The position numbers and the translations under genes are program-made. Under the pieces are notes generated by a model that was given only the letters and a program-made list of their open reading frames with translations, did no database searches and had not been told where the DNA came from. Shown here one piece after another: positions 7,901-18,868 of a DNA stretch of 64,000 bases. Every line of letters starts with the position of its first letter. Position 1 is the stretch's first letter. This stretch comes from Nematostella vectensis (taxonomy: Eukaryota > Cnidaria > Anthozoa > Actiniaria > Edwardsiidae). Where the stretch lies: positions 844,501 through 908,500 of the forward strand of contig NC_064035.1 of the NCBI RefSeq assembly GCF_932526225.1, in the 5' to 3' direction.

Positions 7901-7966
7901 TAGGTTTCCCTACAGGTCTGTTTCGTGGTTGCCCACTCATCAGGGGATTTAATGAGAATATTCCTA
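7901..7966 (-). ncRNA. Hammerhead ribozyme, Penelope copy 2
   Basis: Same core, stems and GUA triplet as the copy 1 ribozyme, without changes in the core. Predicted cleavage on the minus strand is between 7911 and 7910. It lies between ORF copies 1 and 2, 2293 bases from the ribozyme of copy 3, so cleavage of a tandem transcript would release unit-length RNA. Confidence 0.85.
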
Positions 7967-8114
7967 CCATCGTATATATACTATTAACATTGAAATTTAC
8001 ATAATAATAGACTGATAGTTTTAGCTAAGGCGGTAAGAGGAACAATAGCGAGTTACATTAAATATGCGGGGCGAAAAACTAACAGTGCGGAACGTGTGAA
8101 AAATTGATAGCGCG

Positions 8115-10127
8115 AAAATTTAACGGTGACGGGATTAACAGTTCTAATTGTTTCGTAGCAGGGCTTTGTTTCTGTGGCGGCACGAGGACACGAGTTCATT
8201 GCGTTTATTTAGAGTTGATAGTTTGGGTTGGCAGATGATCGTCAGCTTTTCCTTGAGGCAGAGGTTGCAACGCTTAGTGGTACTGTTGTAGGCGGAGTGG
8301 GAAGAAAGAATGCGCCATGAAATAAAGTACTCAATCATGTTGTCCTTGAGAGTCCAGACGTGTTTGCTGAGTTCGGTGGAGTTTCTGTGTTTGGCGTGTC
8401 GGAATGATGCGGTGTGGTTTCTGTACCTGGTCTTGAAGCTGTTTTCAGTGAGCCCGACGTATGTTTCCGAGGTGTTGTTGTCTTTTCGAGTTACGGTAGC
8501 TTGGTAGATAACAGATGTCTGTAGGCAGTTTCCGTCTAGAGGGCAGGTGTCTTTCTGTCGGCAGTTGCATGTCTTGTTGTTGGTAGTGGTAGGGGCGGAG
8601 CTGGCGATCTCGGTAGCCGACGATGCGGTGATGTTTGGTGTTGTTCATGCAGCTGTAACTGATTTTGATGGTGTTTCTGTTGAAGATTTTACGGAGGTGG
8701 TTGTCTTTCGGGAAGTGCTTGTCTATCAGGGTGAGGAATCTGTGGCCGATGTTGGTGCTGGTGTTCTTGCTGAAGGGCGGGTTGTACCATAGGATGTTGT
8801 TGCGTTTGCGGGTTTTTCGGTTGGTTACGGTGTTGGGTTCGTAGCGTAGCGTGTAGTTGTATCCGCTATCGTCGAGTGCTTTCTGGTAAGGTGGCGCGGT
8901 CTGGTCAAAGGAGGCTTGGTCTGAAGATAGGGCAGATAGGCGTTTGTTGATACCAGCAGGGATGTTCTTGGTGATGGAGGGCGGGTGGTTGCTCTCACGG
9001 TGGACATATTGTAGCGAGGAGTTCGGCTTTGTATAAGGCTGGTGTGCATTACGTTTTAGGTCGAGGGTGACGTCTAGAAAATTGACAACTTGTTTGTTTG
9101 CCTCAATGGTGATTCGGAGTCCGTTGTTGTTGAAGATGCGGCATAGTTCCTTTTTTAGGTTTTCGGTGGCTCTGGGTGTGGCGTTGGTGATGGCTAGTCC
9201 GTAGTCGCGGTAGAGTCCTACGTTCATATTGAGGTCCTGAAGTTGGGAGAGGAGGAAGTTGCCTACAAGTTCACAGGTTTCTGCGCCATCGAAGCTCCCC
9301 ATCGTAACATCAAATATCGTGTTGCCTTTCTTCTGCCAGGGTGTTTGGTTGTGGACCAGGAAGGAGCTCTTGGAGTGGGTTATGATCTCTTTTTCATCAG
9401 GGGTGATTTCGTCATAGTTGGAGGCGAAGTCGAGTGCTCTTGATAGTAGGTCTTGGCTGATAGATGGGTAGAATTCTACAATGTCAAAACAGATGAAGTT
9501 GAGTTGGTGTTTGTTTTCGGCAGCCTTGAACCAGTCAATGACGGCTTTAGTGCTTTTCCATTGGTTGAAGTTTCGTTTCTTTGCAATTACGCTATTGATA
9601 CGGTCGAGGATCTTTTTGCTGATTTTTCCGATTTCGGGTTTTGTGGGGTTGATGAGTCTGCAGGTAGGTTTGTTAGCGAAGTTCGGCTTATGGTCTTTGA
9701 GAGTTATGAAGGCTTGCTTGTTGGCCGTGGTGTCTATTCTATCGTCTAAATCCAGTTTTGTAGCGATCTCTTTGTTTTTCTTGTGGACAGATTGCGTTGT
9801 TTCGGAGGGTGCTTTTTTGTAGGACTTGTTTATTTCTTTTTCTAGGAGATTCTTGTAGGTAGCTGGCTCTAGTTTGTAGAAGTTTGTGGTTTTATCTGCG
9901 GGGATCAGTAGTTTAGGTTCTTTTTTAATGTTGTCGGTGTCTTCTTTTAGCTTGCCCAGGAAAGGAGTGTTCAGGTTCTTGAATTTTACTGACTGGATCA
10001 TTTTTAACATGTCTTCTTCGAACTCTTTCAGTTCTTCTACAGGAGGCGGATTTTTGGTTGAGCGGAATCCATAGGTTTCTTTGGAGGTCGAGGCGGTGTC
10101 TGTGTTTAGATGGTTGAAGGCTTTCAT
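8115..10127 (-). pseudogene. Penelope-like RT/GIY-YIG ORF, copy 2 (inactive)
   Basis: Almost identical to copy 1 but broken in two ways. The catalytic motif at residues 306-309 reads YRDY instead of YRDD (codon change visible at about 9203-9205). A 29-base deletion near 8633 shifts the frame, so the 560-codon frame (8445-10127) ends in unrelated residues. The GIY-YIG part continues in another frame over about 8144-8640. Like copy 1, it lacks the true N-terminus and starts inside the neighbouring pseudo-LTR. Both lesions are shared with copy 3, so copies 2 and 3 derive from one damaged ancestor rather than from independent retrotransposition. Confidence 0.85.
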
Positions 10128-10193
10128 AGAAAGTGCTCAATACTCGAAAGTAGAGCGGTGTATAGTGTTGGTTTGAGAAAAACACAAACTACA

Positions 10194-10259
10194 TAGGTTT
10201 CCCTACAGGTCTGTTTCGTGGTTGCCCACTCATCAGGGGATTTAATGAGAATATTCCTA
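10194..10259 (-). ncRNA. Hammerhead ribozyme, Penelope copy 3
   Basis: Core CUGAUGA, stem II with GCAA loop, GAAA and a three-pair stem III are all conserved. Predicted cleavage is between 10204 and 10203 on the minus strand. Confidence 0.85.
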
Positions 10260-10436
10260 CCATCGTATATATACTATTAACATTGAAATTTACATAATAA
10301 TAGACTGATAGTTTTAGCTAAGGCGGTAAGAGGAACAATAGCGAGTTACATTAAATATGCGGGGCGAAAAACTAACAGTGCGGAACGTGTGAAAAATTGA
10401 TAGCGCGAAAATTTAACGGTGACGGGATTAACAGTT

Positions 10437-12661
10437 CTAATTGTTTCGTAGCAGGGCTTTGTTTCTGTGGCGGCACGAGGACACGAGTTCATTGCGTTTA
10501 TTTAGAGTTGATAGTTTGGGTTGGCAGATGATCGTCAGCTTTTCCTTGAGGCAGAGGTTGCAACGCTTAGTGGTACTGTTGTAGGCGGAGTGGGAAGAAA
10601 GAATGCGCCATGAAATAAAGTACTCAATCATGTTGTCCTTGAGAGTCCAGACGTGTTTGCTGAGTTCGGTGGAGTTTCTGTGTTTGGCGTGTCGGAATGA
10701 TGCGGTGTGGTTTCTGTACCTGGTCTTGAAGCTGTTTTCAGTGAGCCCGACGTATGTTTCCGAGGTGTTGTTGTCTTTTCGAGTTACGGTAGCTTGGTAG
10801 ATAACAGATGTCTGTAGGCAGTTTCCGTCTAGAGGGCAGGTGTCTTTCTGTCGGCAGTTGCATGTCTTGTTGTTGGTAGTGGTAGGGGCGGAGCTGGCGA
10901 TCTCGGTAGCCGACGATGCGGTGATGTTTGGTGTTGTTCATGCAGCTGTAACTGATTTTGATGGTGTTTCTGTTGAAGATTTTACGGAGGTGGTTGTCTT
11001 TCGGGAAGTGCTTGTCTATCAGGGTGAGGAATCTGTGGCCGATGTTGGTGCTGGTGTTCTTGCTGAAGGGCGGGTTGTACCATAGGATGTTGTTGCGTTT
11101 GCGGGTTTTTCGGTTGGTTACGGTGTTGGGTTCGTAGCGTAGCGTGTAGTTGTATCCGCTATCGTCGAGTGCTTTCTGGTAAGGTGGCGCGGTCTGGTCA
11201 AAGGAGGCTTGGTCTGAAGATAGGGCAGATAGGCGTTTGTTGATACCAGCAGGGATGTTCTTGGTGATGGAGGGCGGGTGGTTGCTCTCACGGTGGACAT
11301 ATTGTAGCGAGGAGTTCGGCTTTGTATAAGGCTGGTGTGCATTACGTTTTAGGTCGAGGGTGACGTCTAGAAAATTGACAACTTGTTTGTTTGCCTCAAT
11401 GGTGATTCGGAGTCCGTTGTTGTTGAAGATGCGGCATAGTTCCTTTTTTAGGTTTTCGGTGGCTCTGGGTGTGGCGTTGGTGATGGCTAGTCCGTAGTCG
11501 CGGTAGAGTCCTACGTTCATATTGAGGTCCTGAAGTTGGGAGAGGAGGAAGTTGCCTACAAGTTCACAGGTTTCTGCGCCATCGAAGCTCCCCATCGTAA
11601 CATCAAATATCGTGTTGCCTTTCTTCTGCCAGGGTGTTTGGTTGTGGACCAGGAAGGAGCTCTTGGAGTGGGTTATGATCTCTTTTTCATCAGGGGTGAT
11701 TTCGTCATAGTTGGAGGCGAAGTCGAGTGCTCTTGATAGTAGGTCTTGGCTGATAGATGGGTAGAATTCTACAATGTCAAAACAGATGAAGTTGAGTTGG
11801 TGTTTGTTTTCGGCAGCCTTGAACCAGTCAATGACGGCTTTAGTGCTTTTCCATTGGTTGAAGTTTCGTTTCTTTGCAATTACGCTATTGATACGGTCGA
11901 GGATCTTTTTGCTGATTTTTCCGATTTCGGGTTTCGTGGGGTTGATGAGTCTGCAGGTAGGTTTGTTAGCGAAGTTCGGCTTATGGTCTTTGAGAGTTAT
12001 GAAGGCTTGCTTGTTGGCTGTGGTGTCCATCCTATCGTCTAAATCCAGTTTTGTAGCGATCTCTTTGTTTTTCTCGTGGACAGATTGCGTTGTTTCGGAG
12101 GGTGCTTTTTTGTAGGACTTGTTTATTTCTTTTTCTAGGAGATTCTTGTAGGTAGCTGGCTCTAGTTTGTAGAAGTTTGTGGTTTTATCTGCGGGGATCA
12201 GTAGTTTAGGTTCTTTTTTAATGTTGTCGGTGTCTTCTTTTAGCTTGCCCAGGAAAGGAGTGTTTAGGTTCTTGAATTTTACTGACTGGATCATTTTTAA
12301 CATGTCTTCTTCGAACTCTTTCAGTTCTTCTATAGGAGGCGGATTTTTGGTTGAGCGGAATCCATAGGTTTCTTTTGAGGTCGAGGCGGTGTCTGTGTTT
12401 AGGAAGAAGTGTGCTTTCCAGCGCATTCGGCGTAAAAAGTGTTCGTTTTTTTTCAATAAGGCGTTGGAGGTAATCACTGCGAGATGGTAGGGGAATATTC
12501 TTCGTTGAGTAGTTGATGTGGAATTTTTCCATAATGAGTAGCCTTAGAGTGCTCAACAAGAAAAACTTGGAGTCTGGATAAAATGATGGTTGAAGGCTTT
12601 CATAGAAAGTGCTCAATACTCGAAAGTAGAGCGGTGTATAGTGTTGGTTTGAGAAAAACAC
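10437..12661 (-). pseudogene. Penelope-like RT/GIY-YIG ORF, copy 3 (longest 5' end, inactive)
   Basis: This copy carries the same YRDY change and 29-base deletion as copy 2 (frame 10738-12477, 579 codons, then the shifted GIY-YIG part near 10437-10925). Unlike copies 1 and 2, it retains the natural 5' coding region. An upstream frame (12218-12661) contains the N-terminal part with MEKFHINYSTKNIPLPSR, and the RT frame opens with NEHFLRRMRWKAHFFLN. The two meet at an A-rich tract near 12445-12460 (a run of eight A on the minus strand), where the frame slips. Penelope-like elements often have a short ORF or frame change here, so this may be a lesion or a natural arrangement. Confidence 0.8.
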
Positions 12662-12669
12662 AAACTACA

Positions 12670-12735
12670 TAGGTTTCCCTACAGGTCTGTTTCGTGGTTG
12701 CCCACTCATCAGGGGATTTAATGAGAATATTCCTA
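12670..12735 (-). ncRNA. Hammerhead ribozyme, upstream pseudo-LTR repeat
   Basis: Core and stems are conserved in the fourth pseudo-LTR repeat, which has no ORF of its own and lies upstream of ORF copy 3. Predicted cleavage is between 12680 and 12679 on the minus strand. It would define the 5' end of a transcript covering copy 3. Confidence 0.85.
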
Positions 12736-12837
12736 CCATCGTATATATACTATTAACATTGAAATTTACATAATAATAGACTGATAGTTTTAGCTAAGGC
12801 GGTAAGAGGAACAATAGCGAGTTACATTAAATATGCG

Positions 12838-12903
12838 TAGGAATATTCTCATTAAATCCCCTGATGAGTGGGCAACCACGAAACAGACCTGTAGGGAAAC
12901 CTA
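12838..12903 (+). ncRNA. Hammerhead ribozyme in the inverted stub
   Basis: An inverted copy of the pseudo-LTR end (12838-12932) carries a complete hammerhead on the plus strand, with predicted cleavage after 12893. It is the only one in this orientation and forms an inverted repeat of about 95 bases with 12638-12735. Confidence 0.82.
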
Positions 12904-13127
12904 TGTAGTTTGTGTTTTTCTCAAACCAACACTATATATATATATATATAAAACAGACCAAAAAAAAGGGAAGCATACATAGAATGCTTAATTGGTGGAG
13001 AGAAGAGGGGTATTAAGGAAATCTAGATTTCTTATTACCATGATGACAACTAAAGCAGAGGGGAGGGGCACTCTCTTAATACAATTTTGCAGTTGTTACC
13101 TATTATTGAATAAGTTGGTAACATGTC

Positions 13128-13313
13128 TTTGTTTATCAAACAAGGTCTATTTGTGAGACAAGCAAACTCGAGGAAGTGTTGAAAGAACAGGTGAGTGTTA
13201 GAAAATATCTGATTAGAAAACTACTGTAGATTCCTTTGCACTTGATAATAACAAACATCATTTTGTTTGTTATTTAGGAGGGAAGAGACAAGCTCTACGA
13301 GGTCAATGAGAAG
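13128..13313 (+). pseudogene. Two exon-like fragments with splice signals inside satellite unit 1
   Basis: In unit 1 a frame ending KLEEVLKEQ stops at a good donor (gaacag|gtgagtg near 13190). After about 85 bases an acceptor (gttatttag near 13277) opens a 35-base exon, read EGRDKLYEVNE, ending at a gtatgt donor near 13313. The frame joins cleanly in unit 1. Most later units have a two-base insertion (gaagagtg instead of gaagtg) that breaks it, while the splice signals remain. This suggests a duplicated fragment of a host gene with a charged, coiled-coil-like region; the gene is not identified. Confidence 0.4.
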
Positions 13314-13406
13314 TATGTATTACTCTTCTCAATTATACAAGTAGTAAATAATATTTTTTTTAAACTACTGTAATTCAGGAAGTATAAGTAAGTAAATCCT
13401 AAAACA

Positions 13407-13738
13407 TTGATAACGTACAACACACTAGAAATTCCATGGCTATTGACTGTTTTCCACTCACATGTTTTTACATTTTCAACAAGTATACAACTTAATTCTG
13501 GTACATCTTGTGGTGACTGTGCCATCTTCAGGGCCACACCCAAAGCACCTGTGCACCCCATCCACCTAAGGGCATCAACTGCACAGGTGTTCCTGATGAA
13601 TGAGGGTAAAGGCATGAAAAGGTTCCGCATCACCATGTTTTCATGGGCCCCCATGATCCTGAGTTGGGTGTGGCCCTCTGGATGTTGACATGTCAACCTC
13701 ACAGCCGCATGAAAGAAATGCCTAATATCGAATGCCAT
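13407..13738. pseudogene. ORF-like segment of the satellite unit, coding strand unresolved
   Basis: In unit 1 this segment is open on both strands: 93 codons plus from 13407, and 147 codons minus from 13738. In units 2-4 the plus frame extends to 118 codons (15608-15964, 17156-17512, 19331-19687), while the minus frame gains stops. The minus reading in unit 1 looks more protein-like (RNTCAVDALRWMGCTGALG) and follows an acceptor-like cactgtag. Neither is a family I recognise. Probably a degenerate copy of a gene fragment. Confidence 0.3.
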
Positions 13739-16700
13739 ACAGTGAGTGTTTTGCAGTCAAGATGGTTTCTGTTAGAAATTAATTTTTTTCTAAATAATTG
13801 TAATCATAGCTATGGTCACACTGTATATATAGAACTGGGAATGAAAAGAAAGATAAGAAAGAAATATATATATATTTGCAGTCAAATTACAGAATTGCAT
13901 GATAATCTTCAATATATTGAATAAAAGACTGCAAAACCAACATCTGTTGTAGTAGTTAATTGGCTATTTTGAGCTGAACCCCCCACCCCCCACAAAAAAA
14001 ATAATAATAATAAAGCAAACTCAAAATAAAACGAAAACAACAGAGACCCACCACCACCTATTTTGATTTGTTTACAGCCCTTTAAAGGGGCAGTGTCATG
14101 GTTAGAGCTTTGCAATAGCTTTATGTCCCTGATACAATAAATTTCAGTGAAATTTTAATACTGACTTATGAGCTTTTGGTACATGTGGGAGACTTAAATT
14201 CAAAGAAAATGACCACAAACTGTCAATAAACATAGTTTTCAATAAAATTATTATATTATGTCAACAAGTTATTGACACCTTTAACAAAAAGTTCAACTGT
14301 TTGTAGCTAAATAAAAAGCTAAGCTTACAATAAACACTGACTCGAGACATGCGCAGTACCATGACGCTGCACCTTTAAAGTGAAATAAAGCTTTACTTAG
14401 TCAGCGCAGACAGTATTGCTGATTTTTTCAATATTATATGCGATTTTACGAACCCCTTCCCCCTTACGTCTTTAATTGCATTTTTGATTTTTTTAATGGA
14501 TATTTAGGCCGGTATGTAGGTTAATAGGCTTCACAAAGAAAAAGAGAATCGCCAAATCCCACTTTATTTATTTTTATTTGTTTTATGATTTTTACATGAT
14601 ATCAAAACAACGGTTCCCAAAACAACGTCTTTTTTCTTCCCTAATTTGATGTCCTGTACACAATAAAAAAAAATGCGCCCGTGCGCTACGATGTCACGCA
14701 CCGACATAGGCAGCCCCCAAGGGACCCAAGACGCCCAAATAGACCTGTATTTTTTTTCATCTTATATCTCGGCGAGCTGTGCGTGGCGTAACCGTATTAT
14801 AGGCCTGGGATCCTGGTTATTGTCCTCCCCATTAATGCGCGGGTCGGAATACCTTGCAAGAGTGTTGTACAGCATATTCGCCGGAAATATCGGTGCTTGG
14901 GGCCTTCGGGTTCTTTACAGCCTTACGTAAAAGCCTTGTGCTGCCATACCGATTGGGTAATCCGTATGTATGGTTTCCTTTTTGTTCTTCAGGCCGGGTT
15001 CGATCCCAGGCCAATGGCATTTTTTTAATTTTTTTTTCAATTCTTTTTTCTTACTTAGTGCTAAGCCCCCTCAATCCAGCATAGTTTTGCGCAAAAATAA
15101 TATATAAAAAAAACCAGACCAAAAAAAAGGGAAGCATACATAGAATGCTTAATTGGTTGAGAGAAGAGGGGTATTAAGGAAATCTAGATTTCTTATTACC
15201 ATGATGCCAACAAAAGCAGAGGGGAGGGGGACTCTCTTAATACAATATTGCATTTGTTACCTATTATTGAATAAGTTGGTAACATGTCTTTGTTTATCAA
15301 ACAAGGTCTATTTGTGAGACAAGCAAACTCGAGGAAGAGTGTTGAAAGAACAGGTGAGTGTTAAAAAATATCTGATTAGAAAACTACTGTAGATTCCTTT
15401 GCACCTAGATAATAACAAACATCATTTTGTTTGTTATTTAGGAGGAAAGAGACAAGCTCTACGAGGTCAATGAGAAGTATGTATTACTCTTCTCAAATTT
15501 ACAAGTAGTAAATAATATTTTTAAAAAAACTACTGTAATTCAGTAAGTATAAGTAAGTAAATCCTAAAACATGTATAACGTACAACACACTAGAAATTCC
15601 ATGGCTATTGACTGTTTTCCACTCACATGTTTTTACATTTTTAACAAGTATACAACTTTATTTTGGTACATCTTGTGGTGACTGTGCCATCTTCAGGGTC
15701 ACACCCAAAGTACCTGTGCACCCCAACCACCTAAGGGCATCAACTGCACAGATGTTCCTGATGAATGAGGGTAAAGGCAGGAAAAGGTTCCGCATCACCA
15801 TGTTTTCATGGGCCCCCATGATTCCGAGTTGGGTGTGGCCCCTTTGGATGTTGACATGTCAACCTCACAGCCGCATGAAAGAAATGCCTAATATCGAATG
15901 CCCTACAGTGAGTGTTTTGCAGTCAAGATGGTTTCTGTTAGCAGGTAAAAAAATTTCTAAATAATTGTAATCATAGCTATGGTCACACTGTATATATAGA
16001 ACTGTAAATGAAAAGAAAGATAAGAAAGAAAAATAAATATATATTTGCAGTCAAATTACAGAATTGCATGATAATCTTCAATATATTGAATAAAAGACTG
16101 CAAAACCAACATCTGTTGTAGTAGTTAATTGGCTATTTTGAGCTGAACCCCCCCCCCCAAAAAAAATAATAATGATAAAGCAAACTCAAAATAAAACGAA
16201 AAAAACAAAGACCCACCACCACCTATTTTGATTGGTTTACAGCCTTTAAAAGGGGCAGTGTTATGGTAAGAGCTTTGCAATAGCTCTATGTCCCTGATAC
16301 AATAAATTTCAGTGAAATTTTAATTCTGACTTATGAGCTTTTGGTACATGTGGGAGACTTAAATTCAAAGAAAATGACCACAAACTGTCAATAAACATAG
16401 TTTTCAATAAAATATTATATTATGTCAACAAGGTATTGACAGCTTTAACAAAAAGTTCAACTGTTTTCCGTAAAAGCCTTGTGCTGCCATACCGATAGGG
16501 TAATCCGTATGTATGGTTTCCTTTTTGTTCTTCAGGCCGGGTTCGATCCCAGGCCAATGGCATTTTTTTAATTTTTTTTTCAATTCTTTTTTCTTACTTA
16601 GTGCTAAGCCCCCTCAATCCGGCATAGATTTGCGCAAAAAAAAAATATATATATATATATATAAAGACCAAAAAAAGGGAAGCATACATATAATGCTTAA

Positions 16701-18827
16701 TTGGTGGAGAGAAGAGGGGTATTAAGGAAATCTAGATTGCTTATTACCATGATGCCAACAAAAGCAGAGGGGAGGGGCACTCTCTTAATACAATATTGCA
16801 GTTGTTACCTATTATTGAATAAGTTGGTAACATGTCTTTGTTTATCAAACAATGTCTATTTGTGAGACAAGCAAACTCGAGGAAGAGTGTTGAAAGAACA
16901 GGTGAGTGTTAAAACATATCTGATTAGAAAACTACTGTAGATTCCTTTGCACCTAGATAATAAAAAACATCATTTTGTTTGTTATTTAGGAGGAAAGAGA
17001 CAAGCTCTACGTGGTCAATGAGAAGTATGTATTACTCTTCTCAATTATACAGGTAGTAAATAATATTTTTTTTAAAACTACTGTAATTCAGTAAGTATAA
17101 GTAAGTAAATCCTAAAACATGTATAACGTACAACACACTAGAAATTCCATGGCTATTGACTGTTTTCCACTCACATGTTTTTACATTTTTAACAAGTATA
17201 CAACTTTATTTTGGTACATCTTGTGGTGACTGTGCCATCTTCAGGGTCACACCCAAAGTACCTGTGCACCCCAACCACCTAAGGGCATCAACTGCACAGA
17301 TGTTCCTGATGAATGAGGGTAAAGGCAGGAAAAGGTTCCGCATCACCATGTTTTCATGGGCCCCCATGATTCCGAGTTGGGTGTGGCCCCTTTGGATGTT
17401 GACATGTCAACCTCACAGCCGCATGAAAGAAATGCCTAATATCGAATGCCCTACAGTGAGTGTTTTGCAGTCAAGATGGTTTCTGTTAGAAGGTAAAAAT
17501 TTTTCTGAATAATTGTAATCATAGCTATGGTCACACTGTATATATAGAACTGTAAATGAAAAGAAAGATAAGAAAGAAAAATAAATATACATTTGCAGTC
17601 AAATTACAGAATTGCATGATAATCTTCAATATATTGAATAAAAGACTGCAAAACCAACATCTGTTGTAGTAGTTAATTGGCTATTTTGAGCTGAACCCCC
17701 TTCCCCTCCAAAAAAAAAAATAATAATAATAATAAAGCAAACTCAAAATAAAACGAAAAAAAACAGAGACCCACCACCACCTATTTTGATTGGTTTACAG
17801 CCTTTTAAAGGGGCAGTGTCATGGTAAGAGCTTTGCAATAGCTCTATGCCCCTGATACAATAAATTTCAGTGAAATTTTAATTCTGACTTATGAGCTTTT
17901 GGTACATGTGGGAGACTTAAATTCAAAGAAAATGACCACAAACTGTCAATAAACATAGTTTTCAATAAAATATTATATTATGTCAACAAGGTATTGACAG
18001 CTTTAACAAAAAGTTCAACTGTTTGTAGCTAAATAAAAAGCTAAGCTTACAATAAACACTGACTCGAGACATGCGCAGTACCATGACGCTGCACCTTTAA
18101 AGTGAAATAAAGCTTTACTTAGTCAGCGCAGACAGTATTGCTGATTTTGTCAATATTCTATGCGATTTTACGAACCCCTTCCCCCTTACGTCTTTAATTG
18201 CATTTTTGATTTTTTAATGGATATTTAGGCCGGTATGTAGGTTAACAGGCTTCACAAAGAAAAAGAGAATTGCCAAATCCCACTTTATTTATTTTTATTC
18301 GTTTTATGATTTTTACATGATATCAATACAACGGTTCCCAAAACAACGTCTTTTTTCTTCCCTAATTTGATGTCCTGTACACAATAAAAAAAAATGCGCC
18401 CGTGAGTTACGATGTCACGCACCGACATAGGCAGCCCCCAAGGGACCCAAGACGCCCAAATAGACCTGTATTTTTTTCATCTTATATCTCGGCGAGCTGT
18501 GCGTGGCGTAACCGTATTATAGGCCTGGGATCCTTGTTATTGTCCTCCCCATTAATGCGCGGGTCGGAATACCTTGCAAGAGTGTTGTACAGCATATTCG
18601 CCGGAAATATCGGTGCTTGGGGCCTTCGGGTTCTTTACAGCCTTCCGTAAAAGCCTTGTGCTGCCATACCGATTGGGTAATCCGTATGTATGGTTTCCTT
18701 TTTGTTCTTCAGGCCGGGTTCGATCCAAGGCCAATGGCATTTTTTTAATTTTTTTTTTCAATTCTTTTTTCTTACTTAGTGCTAAGCCCCCTCAATCCGG
18801 CATAGTTTTGCGCAAAAATAATATATA

Positions 18828-18868
<41 letters not shown>

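Larger units (their letters stand above)
5492..12932 (-). mobile_element. Tandem cluster of Penelope-like retroelements (GIY-YIG type) in a (TA)n tract
   Basis: Head-to-tail repeats begin with atggttgaaggc at 5496, 7817, 10110 and 12586. This gives units of 2321, 2293 and 2476 bases plus a 252-base fourth repeat without ORF and an inverted stub at 12838-12932. Each unit has about 320 bases of non-coding pseudo-LTR followed, on the minus strand, by an RT plus GIY-YIG frame. The cluster is bordered by (TA)n on both sides (5465-5491 and 12933-12950), and the flanking satellite unit resumes exactly after it. Units 1 and 2 lack about 170 bases at their 5' coding end that unit 3 retains (12402-12585). 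Tandem pseudo-LTRs and an inverted end fragment are typical of Penelope-like elements. Confidence 0.9.

Noticed and set aside
5988-12367. Many plus-strand open frames across the Penelope cluster
   Set aside because: They are antisense shadows of the RT/GIY-YIG frames, repeat with the unit and show no domain features.
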